Part shown: piece after piece, positions 5,278-12,109 of the stretch
How the letters are laid out: every line of letters starts with the position of its first letter
How positions within the stretch are numbered: the first letter of the stretch is position 1
Origin: Planctomycetota bacterium
GTDB taxonomy: Bacteria; Planctomycetota; Planctomycetia; Pirellulales; Lacipirellulaceae
DNA: 13,489 bases
Assembly (NCBI GenBank): GCA_022615465.1
Contig: JAKEGR010000307.1
Location: 1 to 13,489 of the forward strand
Direction: 5' to 3'
Position numbers and translations under genes: made by a program
The notes under the pieces: generated by a model
What the model saw: the letters and a program-made list of their open reading frames with translations, nothing else
What the model was told of the DNA's origin: nothing
Databases searched by the model: none

Positions 5278-7965
5278 TCAAGTCACCGGCTTGCTCACCA
5301 GCGCCACGTCTAGCGTTTGGTCGTCCTTGATTGTGAATCCCCGGTTGCGGAAGGTGGCCAACATGCGGGTGTTCGCCTTCGAGACCTCGGCCACCACTTG
5401 CTTCACGCCCCATGTCTTGGCCACTTCAAGGCAGTAGTCGGTCAACAACCCGCCCAGTCCGTGTCCGTGCCACCGGTCCACCACGATCACGGCGTACTCG
5501 GCCACCTCGTGGTCGGCGTCGGCCACCAGCCGGCCCACGGCGATCAGCTTCCTCTGCCCTTCCTCCTCGACCTCGGCCACGATGCCCAACTCCCGATCGT
5601 AGTCGATGAAGCAGTAGCGGGTGGCCATTTCGTGGGTCGTCTGCTTGAACAGGTAGCTGAAGCGGAACCACAGCGACTGCGTCGAGCAACTCGCCAGCAA
5701 CTCATGCCACATCGGCTCGTCTTCCGGCTTGATTGGCCGCAGAATCACCGGCGTGCCGTCCTTTAGCTTCCGCTCGGTGACGTACTCCTCGGGATACGGC
5801 CGGATCGCCAAGTGCGCGTAGGGGCGGACCGTGCGGACCACCAGGTCTCGGTCGATCACTACCCGAGCGTCCAGCGCGACGACATCCTCCGGCGTGACCA
5901 GCAGCGGATTGATGTCCAACTCCTTGATCTCGGGGTAATCGGCCACCAGGTACGAGAACCGCATGATGATCTCGATCAGCCGGTCAATGTTGGCGCCGGG
6001 CTTGCCGCGATAGCCGCGTAGCAGGGGCCACGACTTGAGCGATTCCAACATGCGGCGGGTCAACGTTTCGTTCAACGGCGGCAGACCCAACGCCCTGTCC
6101 CGAAACACCTCGGCCCCCACTCCGCCCATCCCCACCATGATGACCGAGCCGAAGATCGGATCCTTCTTCGTGCCCATAATCAGCTCGAAGCTGTTCGGGT
6201 ACGTGACCATCTTCTGCACGGTCACGCCGACGATGTCGGCTTTCGGAAATCCCTCTTTCGCGCGCGTGGTGATCTGTTCGAACGCCGTCCGAACCTGGTC
6301 GTCCGAGGCCAGATTGAGCACCACGCCGCCCACATCCGTCTTGTGTGTAATCTGTGGGGAGTGAATTTTCAACACCACCGGATAACCGAGCCGGCGGGCC
6401 ACCTCGACCGCTTCGTCCGCCGTGCGCGCGCCTTGCGTCTTCGTGACGGGAATGTCGTAGGACTCCAAGAAAGCCTTCGACACGTTCTCCGAAAGGATTT
6501 CCCCGCCCTCGGTCAAAATCGTGTCGAACACGCCGCGGAGCCGTTGGCGATCCAGCACGAACTCCAGCGGGACGTCCTTGGGCGTCTCGTGCAGAATTTG
6601 CAGATTGCGGGCGTAGGAAACGAGGTGCATGAACGCGCGAACCGCCTTCTCCGGCGTGGTGTACGTGGGGATGCCAGCCGCGTCGAGCAACTGAATGCCT
6701 TCGGCCACCGCGCGGCCACCCATCCAGGCTGCCAGCACGGGCTTATGCGCGTGCCCGGCCGCTGCGCCAACCGCGATGGCAGTGGCCGTCGGATCGGTCA
6801 TCGACTGTGGCGTGAGAATGACCAGCACCGCGTCGACGTTCTCATCCTTCAACACGATCTCGACCGCCTTGGCGAATCGTTCGGGCGGGGCGTCGCCCAG
6901 CACGTCGATCGGGTTGCCGTGCGACCAGCAGATGGGCAGAAACTCGTTGAGCTTCTCCGTCGTCTCGTCGCTGATCCTGGCTAGCTTGCCATCGCGGTCG
7001 ATCAGGGCGTCGGTGGTCATCACGCCCGGCCCACCCGCGTTGGTGATGATCGCCAGTCGGTCGCCCTTGGGTGGTTGCTGCCGTGCCAGCAGTTCGGCGC
7101 AGTCGAACATGTCCTCGATCTGGAAGATGCGTTCGATGCCGGCCCGTTGGAACGCCGCTTCGTACACCGCGTCGACGCCCGCCATGGCGCCGGTGTGCGA
7201 GGCCGCGGCCTGCGCCGATTCGGTGAAACGCCCCGCCTTGTAGGCCACGATGGGCTTGGTTCGTGCGAACGCCCGCGACGCCGACATGAACTCCCGCGCC
7301 TCGCTGATCGACTCGATGTACAGGATAATCGACCGGGTCTCGGTGGCCGAACCGAAGTAGTCGATCAGGTCGCCCATGCTCACGTCGAGCATGTTTCCCA
7401 CCGATACGAAATACGAGAAACCAATGCCTTGGTCCAATGCCCAGTCGAGCACCGAAGTGCATAGTGCGCCCGACTGCGAGATGAATCCGATATACCCCTT
7501 CAGAGGCATTGCCGCGGCAAAACTGGCGTTCAGATTGATTCTCGGCACCGTGATGCCCAGACAGTTTGGGCCGAGGATCCTCATGCCGTCGAACTTCCGC
7601 TGCTCCTGGCGGACGAGTTCCTCGAGCTTGCGACCTTCCTCGCCGATCTCACGGAATCCGGCCGAGATGATCACCACGCCGCGTGTTCCCGCCTCGCCGC
7701 ATTGCCGCACAATGGCGGGTACGGTCGCGGCCGGCGTGCAGATTACCGCCAGGTCCGGACTGTGCGGCAGACTGGGGATGTCCTTGTACGCCTGAATCCC
7801 TTGAACGGCCTCTCGCTTCGGGTTGACCGGGTAAACCACCCCGCGAAAACCGGAGCCTACCAGGTTCCGCAACACCGTGTAGCCAACGCTCGTCGGGGTG
7901 TCGCTGGCGCCGATCACGGCAATTCGATGCGGATCAAATATCTTATCCAGATTCCGAATGCTCAC
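5278..7965 (-). CDS. NDP-forming acyl-CoA synthetase–GNAT fusion (Pat-type protein acetyltransferase)
   Basis: 895 residues from the GTG at 7965, which has AGGA eight bases upstream. An ATG at 8025 would add 20 unlike residues ahead of the usual NLDKIFDPHRIAVIGAS start. Domain order: CoA-binding Rossmann domain (about 5–135, IAVIGAS, GPNCLG), ligase domains with ISQSGA (162–167), SHTGAMAG holding H257, and TNAGGPGV (308–315). An ATP-grasp domain follows (about 475–700, VVLKIHSPQITHKTDVGGV, ELDINPLLV), then a GNAT domain (about 735–895) with the acetyl-CoA loop DRWHGHGLGG (830–839). H257 matches the histidine that carries the phosphate in ADP-forming acetyl-CoA synthetases. The layout is that of Pat/YfiQ-type lysine acetyltransferases, which acetylate metabolic enzymes such as acetyl-CoA synthetase. 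The likely role is acetyl-CoA-responsive control of carbon metabolism in the cytoplasm. It appears intact and monocistronic. Confidence 0.88.
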   Translation of the reverse strand: MSIRNLDKIFDPHRIAVIGASDTPTSVGYTVLRNLVGSGFRGVVYPVNPKREAVQGIQAYKDIPSLPHSPDLAVICTPAATVPAIVRQCGEAGTRGVVIISAGFREIGEEGRKLEELVRQEQRKFDGMRILGPNCLGITVPRINLNASFAAAMPLKGYIGFISQSGALCTSVLDWALDQGIGFSYFVSVGNMLDVSMGDLIDYFGSATETRSIILYIESISEAREFMSASRAFARTKPIVAYKAGRFTESAQAAASHTGAMAGVDAVYEAAFQRAGIERIFQIEDMFDCAELLARQQPPKGDRLAIITNAGGPGVMTTDALIDRDGKLARISDETTEKLNEFLPICWSHGNPIDVLGDAPPERFAKAVEIVLKDENVDAVLVILTPQSMTDPTATAIAVGAAAGHAHKPVLAAWMGGRAVAEGIQLLDAAGIPTYTTPEKAVRAFMHLVSYARNLQILHETPKDVPLEFVLDRQRLRGVFDTILTEGGEILSENVSKAFLESYDIPVTKTQGARTADEAVEVARRLGYPVVLKIHSPQITHKTDVGGVVLNLASDDQVRTAFEQITTRAKEGFPKADIVGVTVQKMVTYPNSFELIMGTKKDPIFGSVIMVGMGGVGAEVFRDRALGLPPLNETLTRRMLESLKSWPLLRGYRGKPGANIDRLIEIIMRFSYLVADYPEIKELDINPLLVTPEDVVALDARVVIDRDLVVRTVRPYAHLAIRPYPEEYVTERKLKDGTPVILRPIKPEDEPMWHELLASCSTQSLWFRFSYLFKQTTHEMATRYCFIDYDRELGIVAEVEEEGQRKLIAVGRLVADADHEVAEYAVIVVDRWHGHGLGGLLTDYCLEVAKTWGVKQVVAEVSKANTRMLATFRNRGFTIKDDQTLDVALVSKPVT

Positions 7966-8386
7966 GTTGTTATTCCTATCAATACAGAAGCCCGGCCGGC
8001 GGTCGCGCCGAAGATGGCGACCCATGAGTCACTGTTTCCTGTCAGACACGTCAATTCAAGAAACAATGAGCCGCTAAAGTATAAGTCCGCCTTGGGAAAC
8101 ATGAGCCGTCAGTGTTGGTCGCGAAACCGCTGGCGGTTACGCCATCGGGTGGAATGACAAAGGCCGGCGAGCCTGTGATGCCCCTGAAGAATGGGTTATC
8201 TGCGACGATTACACCGATCTTAGGGTTGGCATCGACGAAGTCTAGCACATGCCAGCCGCTTCTGGTAGGTGCCGTTACGACGGCTGAGAAAAATGGCAAA
8301 AGCGACTGCCTTGAATGTCAAGTGGTTGCGGGTAGGTTCCTGGGGACGATCCAGGGCTCTTGGTCTTTGAGCCACATCAGCCCAGC
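7966..8386. other. Intergenic region between divergent genes, no gene recognised
   Basis: About 420 bases separate the acyl-CoA synthetase start from the DUF433 promoter. Short open frames exist on both strands (for example 8051–8299 minus and 8112–8390 plus). They overlap each other, have no recognisable domain, and lack a ribosome binding site I would trust. The minus-strand AGGA site for the synthetase lies at its left end. No convincing terminator, RNA or repeat was seen. Confidence 0.5.
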
Positions 8387-8415
8387 TTGATCGGACGACG
8401 AACCTCGTCGATAAT
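8387..8415 (+). promoter_or_regulatory. Promoter of DUF433–DUF5615, probably leaderless
   Basis: TTGATC (8387–8392) and GATAAT (8410–8415) are separated by exactly 17 bases. They match the −35 consensus at four positions and the −10 at five. The start codon is at 8422, about seven bases after the −10 box, so transcription would begin at or within a base or two of the ATG. No Shine–Dalgarno sequence is possible in that arrangement. Confidence 0.6.
8396..8410. promoter_or_regulatory. Inverted repeat inside promoter spacer, candidate autoregulatory operator
   Basis: CGACGA-ACC-TCGTCG is a perfect inverted repeat with six-base arms. It fills most of the space between the −35 and −10 boxes and touches the −10 box. 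A dimeric repressor bound here would block RNA polymerase. VapB-like antitoxins usually repress their own operon, so the DUF433 protein or its complex is the natural candidate (inference). Confidence 0.5.
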
Positions 8416-8421
8416 GATTGC

Positions 8422-8634
8422 ATGAACACAAACGTCATCTCCACGTCGCCTGACGTCATGAGCGGTACGCCGGTGTTTACCGGCACGCGCGTTCCGGTCC
8501 AAACGCTGATCGACTGTTTGGAGGCCGCCGAATCAATCGACGATTTTTTGGAAGGCTTTCCCACGGTTTCGCGGGATCAAGTGATCGCGTTCCTCGAAGA
8601 AGCCAAGGAGCGCATGATCGTAGCGATTACTTGA
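8422..8634 (+). CDS. DUF433 (VapB-like HTH) antitoxin candidate
   Basis: 70 residues, full length for DUF433 (PF04255). The core S-P-D-V-M-S-G-T-P-V-F-T-G-T-R-V-P-V is the family signature. It is followed by a winged-helix-type segment TLIDCLEAAESIDDFLEGFP and a closing helix DQVIAFLEEA. The family binds DNA and occurs next to PIN-like DUF5615 genes, where it is taken to be the antitoxin. The stop is one base before the GTG of the next gene, so the two are co-transcribed and probably translationally coupled. The gene has its own promoter with a palindrome in the spacer. Confidence 0.85.
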   Translation: MNTNVISTSPDVMSGTPVFTGTRVPVQTLIDCLEAAESIDDFLEGFPTVSRDQVIAFLEEAKERMIVAIT

Positions 8635-8635
8635 C

Positions 8636-8959
8636 GTGAGACTCTTGCTAGATGAGTGCGTGGATCGCCGGCTCGACCGACAGATGCAGATTGTCGGCCA
8701 TGAAGTGCAAACGGTTTTGCACATGGGCTGGGCGGGGAAACGAAATGGCGAATTGCTGGGTTTGGCCGCCGCACATTTCGACGTCTTTGTCACTGTCGAC
8801 CGCAAACTGCCGAAGCAACACGACATTACTCGATTCGAACTTGCACTGGTTGTCCTTGTTGCACCGTCGAACCGATTGGTGGACCTACAACCTCTGGTTC
8901 CTGGGTTGCTCGCCGCGCTCAGTAGCTTGAAGCCCGGCCAAACCATCGAGGTTTCTTGA
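8636..8959 (+). CDS. DUF5615 PIN-like (Mut7-C-type) toxin candidate
   Basis: 107 residues from a GTG one base after the DUF433 stop. It opens MRLLLDECVDRRL, with the first acidic residue of a PIN-like nuclease site. The next segment is V-G-H-E-V-Q-T-V…G-W-A-G-K-R-N-G-E-L-L, followed by FDVFVTVDRKLPKQHD with a second acidic site (TVDR) and a late strand VVLVAP. This is the standard DUF5615 (PF18480) layout, with the acidic positions kept, so the protein may be an active RNase. DUF433–DUF5615 pairs are regarded as VapBC-like toxin–antitoxin modules. Length and motifs are complete. Its RNA target cannot be told from sequence. Confidence 0.85.
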   Translation: MRLLLDECVDRRLDRQMQIVGHEVQTVLHMGWAGKRNGELLGLAAAHFDVFVTVDRKLPKQHDITRFELALVVLVAPSNRLVDLQPLVPGLLAALSSLKPGQTIEVS

Positions 8960-9012
8960 CGCTGTTCGGCTGGGCGGCTCGCCTTGCGCCAACATGCCTT
9001 CGTCGCCAACGC

Positions 9013-9134
9013 CACCCGCTCGAAGGCCGCGTAGTCGTCGTCCGTGCCGAAAATCCGCGCGCGTGTTCACTCGATTGAGCACATTGAAAAAACCAATTCT
9101 CCGGGAGCCACACAGGCTGTTCGCGTCATGCATA
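9013..9134 (-). pseudogene. REP-associated tyrosine transposase (RAYT, Y1-type), frameshifted N-terminal scrap
   Basis: On the minus strand one frame reads …GSRRIGFFNVLNRVNTRA from the ATG at 9134, and the next frame continues IFGTDDDYAAFERV. Joined, this matches the N-terminus of planctomycete RAYT transposases (G…Y-H-V-L-N-R-x-N-x-R…I-F…D-Y-x-A-F-E-R-V). The frame change falls in a CG-dinucleotide run at 9056–9063, a natural slippage site. The HUH motif and catalytic tyrosine are absent, and similarity ends near 9013. It is a dead fragment. The identification is by eye from about 35 residues. Confidence 0.5.
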
Positions 9135-9159
9135 CGAATCCACCACGGCCGCCCGGTTG

Positions 9160-10506
9160 CTATCCCCTGGTGGTCTTCCCCACCACCGCGAGCGCGACGC
9201 GGTCTTCCAAGTTCGGACGGAAGATGGTGAGCAGCATCAGCGGCAGGTACCAGGCCAGGGCCAGGCCGCCGCTGTGGGCATGCCAGAACTGCATGCCGAG
9301 CATCACGGCAGCCGAATAAGCCAGCAGGGTGCCCAAATTCTTCTGTGCCGGCCATAACACCAGACTCGCGCTCAGTCCGATGAACGCGGCCAGAATTGGA
9401 TAGCGATACACGGGGTTCCAGAATTGCCACGCGCCCGACAGTTCCTCGCCCGCCGGAATCCAGATGCCGAACATCTGTCGCAAATTCACCCAGAACATCA
9501 TCACGTCGCTCGACGCTACCGCCAGGACGGCAACCATCGCGGCCACGCTCCCCGCCACGCCAATCAGAAACCACGCCACGCCACGCCGCCAATAGAAACT
9601 GATCCAGAGCGGCAACAAGAACACCGGATAATAAATCGTGCCGAAGGCCAGGCCAATCATCACGCCGGCCAACAGCGGCCGGCGGTAAAACACGATTGCC
9701 CACACGACGAGCGCCCCCGGCAGCGCATGGGCGACGTTGCCGGTCCACATGGCGGTGTACGGCAGCAGCAAGTACAGCGTCGCCGTCGCGATGCCTGTCT
9801 TGACATTATCAAAGTGGCGCAGCCCAACCAACGCCATGCCCACGACGATCGCCAACTGCGAGAGGATGGCCACCGCGCGGGCCGTCACCTCCTGCACCAG
9901 TCGGCCCGGCGGGGTTGCCTGGGGTGCCCCCTGTTCGTCGGGCGTTTCGGACGCGTCGTCCCCCCCCAACAGCGAGTGCGTCGAAATATGGGGCAACAAG
10001 TAAATCAGTGGGAAGCCGGGACCGTGCGTTCGAAGCGTGTTCAACTCCGCATCGCTCGCCACCAGCCCGTGAAGCCGCGCCGCCCGTTGGGCGTCCGTGA
10101 GATCCGCCTGTTCCGGCGTGCCGGTGATGACATTGGCCATCAGAAACACAAACAGCGAAAGGCCCAGGAAGGCGAGTCCACCCACGGTGAGATTCGGTTC
10201 GAGCAACGGGCGGCGGACCATGACCGCGTCGAGCAACAGCCGCACCATGAACAGCCCACTCACCACGAACAACCATATGTAGCCGGCGTGTTCCAACAAC
10301 CTGGCGGCCGGATCGCCAGCGGCGTGATCGCAACCACACTTCACGAGCAGCAGGGCGGGGGCCAACGTGATCAGTCCCATCAGATCGAGATTGCGGACGC
10401 TCCACATGCGGCTGAACTTGAAGTACAGCGCAATCATCAGGAGCGAGGCGAGATAGGCCCAGCTCGTGGGATCCACTTGGACGTATTGAAAGAGGATTTC
10501 GTTCAT
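9160..10506 (-). CDS. Polytopic membrane protein, possibly GT-C-like glycosyltransferase
   Basis: 448 residues with roughly 11–12 hydrophobic spans. Examples are AYLASLLMIALYF near the start, YIWLFVVSGLFMVRLLL, GLAFLGLSLFVFLMANVI, then spans through the C-terminal half to LAWYLPLMLLTIF. A loop of about 75 residues (130–205, charged, with HISTHSLLGG) lies between the fourth and fifth spans and may be extracytoplasmic. The general plan recalls DUF2029/GT87-type membrane glycosyltransferases, but I see no certain catalytic aspartate motif, so function is open. It starts 18 bases after the BRCT–MerR–TPR gene on the same strand and is probably co-transcribed. No strong ribosome binding site is visible upstream. 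Confidence 0.7.
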   Translation of the reverse strand: MNEILFQYVQVDPTSWAYLASLLMIALYFKFSRMWSVRNLDLMGLITLAPALLLVKCGCDHAAGDPAARLLEHAGYIWLFVVSGLFMVRLLLDAVMVRRPLLEPNLTVGGLAFLGLSLFVFLMANVITGTPEQADLTDAQRAARLHGLVASDAELNTLRTHGPGFPLIYLLPHISTHSLLGGDDASETPDEQGAPQATPPGRLVQEVTARAVAILSQLAIVVGMALVGLRHFDNVKTGIATATLYLLLPYTAMWTGNVAHALPGALVVWAIVFYRRPLLAGVMIGLAFGTIYYPVFLLPLWISFYWRRGVAWFLIGVAGSVAAMVAVLAVASSDVMMFWVNLRQMFGIWIPAGEELSGAWQFWNPVYRYPILAAFIGLSASLVLWPAQKNLGTLLAYSAAVMLGMQFWHAHSGGLALAWYLPLMLLTIFRPNLEDRVALAVVGKTTRG

Positions 10507-10524
10507 GTCACGCGTAGGAACAGG

Positions 10525-11835
10525 CTAGGGGCCGTCCGCCGAACGATTCGGTCGGCTGCCGTCTGGCCTCGCGCCGATCGCCGAGCGCCGACCGCTCTCC
10601 TCCGCGATGCGATCGCCAGCCTCATCGGCCCACGGACTGGCCGGTGCCAAACTCAAGAACCGCTGCCAATGAAATACCGCCTCGTCCGCCTGGTTTGTGC
10701 GGTCCAGCAGCCGTGCCAGGTGATAATGGGCATCGGCATACTCTCGATGATACTCTAGCGCCCCGCGAAAAGCAGCTTCGGCCAACTCAAATTCTCCCGC
10801 CTCGACCAAGAGGCAGCCGAGATTCGAGCGGGCTTCGACAAAATCTTCGTCCAACTCAATGGCCACGTAATACCGCTCCCTGGCCCCCGCCAAATCGCCC
10901 CGCGAGTACAACAGTTCGGCCAGGGCAAAATGGTCGTCCGCCCGGTATTCCCCGGAGAACAGCAGGGATCGGTAGACTTCAATCGCCTGATCTGGCCGAC
11001 CGGCTTCCTCCAATTCGGCCGCCAGCGACCGCAGTTCATCGGCAGCCCCGCCCGACCGGTCGTCGCGTTGGCCGCGCGGCAAGCCCCCGCCGCACAACTC
11101 GGCCAATGTAAAGGGAATGGTCACGGGCCGGCTTTCGCCCGAGTCCGCGGACGGAGCAGCTCGCGGCGGGGATTCGAAGTCGATCAACAATTGCCCGCTG
11201 GGCTCCGTGAGGCCCTCGCCCCGCTGGACGTAAAGGCAGCTTCCTTCCACCACAACTGCCGGATCAGCCAGCGGCCGCGGCACGGCGGGAAGCAGCCTCG
11301 CCAGTTCGTCGAGTTTGCGGTTGATGACCGACAACGTGCAACCAGCGGCCAACAACTGGGCCAGCTTCCGCGCGACGCTCACTTCTTCAAAATCAAAGTA
11401 GGCCAGCCGGCGCACCTCCCGCGTTGCCCGCAGCGCGCCGCGACGCTGCCAATGTCGAATCGCGGTGATCGGCACGCGGAGCAGATCGGCGAGCATGGCC
11501 GGTGTGTAGAGGCAGGCCACGCCCGCCTCGGCGTCCACCAACCCCAGCCGCGACCACAACTCGGACTCACGGATTATTTCCAGTTCGCCGCGATCCACGG
11601 CAGCACGCGCTGCGTCGTCGAACCAGGCACGATCGCCACGCGCCCGCCGCCAGTCTCCCACATCGTCGGCCACGACCACGATGTCGGCGCAGGCCGGCAG
11701 TTCCACCACCTGTCCGCCCGCATCGCGGATCAGTTTCTCCGCCTCGCGCCGCGACATGCTGGCCAATTTGCCCACCGCGGCCACGCGCTTTCCTGGCAAC
11801 AGCCCATCGCTTTGTGTTGGGGAGAAAGAACTCAC
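10525..11835 (-). CDS. BRCT–MerR-HTH–TPR protein, regulator of unknown target
   Basis: 436 residues from a GTG at 11835. Residues about 12–98 resemble a BRCT domain (LLPGKRVAAVGKLASMSRREAEKLIRDAGG, then ADIVVVADD, then SELWSRLG), the fold that binds phosphopeptides or DNA ends. Residues about 108–180 are a MerR-type HTH (CLYTPAMLADLLRVPITAIRHWQRRG, then YFDFEEVSVARKLAQLL). After a linker, about 263–400 hold four TPR-like repeats (for example DDHFALAELLYSRGDLAGARERY), a protein-docking surface. The C-terminus is arginine/serine-rich. This combination is, to my knowledge, a recurrent planctomycete protein without known function. DNA binding coupled to protein recruitment is an inference. It precedes the membrane protein gene by 18 bases. 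Confidence 0.75.
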   Translation of the reverse strand: MSSFSPTQSDGLLPGKRVAAVGKLASMSRREAEKLIRDAGGQVVELPACADIVVVADDVGDWRRARGDRAWFDDAARAAVDRGELEIIRESELWSRLGLVDAEAGVACLYTPAMLADLLRVPITAIRHWQRRGALRATREVRRLAYFDFEEVSVARKLAQLLAAGCTLSVINRKLDELARLLPAVPRPLADPAVVVEGSCLYVQRGEGLTEPSGQLLIDFESPPRAAPSADSGESRPVTIPFTLAELCGGGLPRGQRDDRSGGAADELRSLAAELEEAGRPDQAIEVYRSLLFSGEYRADDHFALAELLYSRGDLAGARERYYVAIELDEDFVEARSNLGCLLVEAGEFELAEAAFRGALEYHREYADAHYHLARLLDRTNQADEAVFHWQRFLSLAPASPWADEAGDRIAEESGRRSAIGARPDGSRPNRSADGP

Positions 11836-11850
11836 GGCTGATCGTCAGCC
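11836..11850. promoter_or_regulatory. Perfect hairpin abutting the GTG start of the BRCT–MerR–TPR gene
   Basis: GGCTGA-TCG-TCAGCC has six-base arms around three bases, directly adjoining the start codon at 11835. In RNA it would fold over the position where a ribosome binding site belongs; in DNA it could be an operator for a MerR-type dimer. No Shine–Dalgarno sequence is otherwise visible there. Confidence 0.4.
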
Positions 11851-11949
11851 TTGTGGGATCGTTTACAAGAAACTGGGATGGCTGGAACCGAAACGGCACC
11901 CTCCGAAAACCATCCGGGCCGTCCTGAGACGCTTTTCGGATAGACCCTC

Positions 11950-11978
11950 AGTCTCGCCGCGCTGCCGCCCCGTGTCAA
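11950..11978 (-). promoter_or_regulatory. Possible promoter of the BRCT–MerR–TPR operon
   Basis: A perfect −35 TTGACA (11978–11973) stands 17 bases from GAGACT (11955–11950), which matches the −10 consensus at only three positions. It would give a leader of about 108 bases. The weak −10 leaves this tentative. The rest of the 274-base gap (11836–12109) shows no gene. Confidence 0.3.
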
Positions 11979-12109
11979 CGAGGCGAAGTCTTGCGTCGTG
12001 ATTCTTCCGCGGATCGGTCCTCGGATACGCGGTCGGAATGGCCCCTTGCCTGAACGCAAACTCTGCCTGATCCTCCAGGTGCTGCCACGCGAGGTTCCCT
12101 GGATGCAAC

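Noticed and set aside
7966..8025. ATG at 8025 as the start of the acyl-CoA synthetase
   Set aside because: The 20 added residues are Arg-rich and unlike the family; the GTG at 7965 has AGGA at eight bases and gives the standard N-terminus.
8051..8299. Minus-strand 82-codon frame (…GWHVLDFVDANPKIGVIV…)
   Set aside because: The composition is protein-like, but there is no start signal, no family I recognise and a competing frame on the other strand; left as unassigned intergenic DNA.
9424..10758. Plus-strand open frame of 444 codons
   Set aside because: It lies antisense to the membrane protein gene and reads as Arg/His/Gln-rich low-complexity sequence with no domain; a GC-rich shadow of the real gene.
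10930..11841. Plus-strand open frame of 303 codons
   Set aside because: Antisense to the BRCT–MerR–TPR gene, without any family resemblance.
11905..11940. CCGAAAA…TTTTCGG inverted repeat as a terminator
   Set aside because: Seven-base arms are separated by more than 20 bases, with no T-run after them on either strand and no gene ending there.
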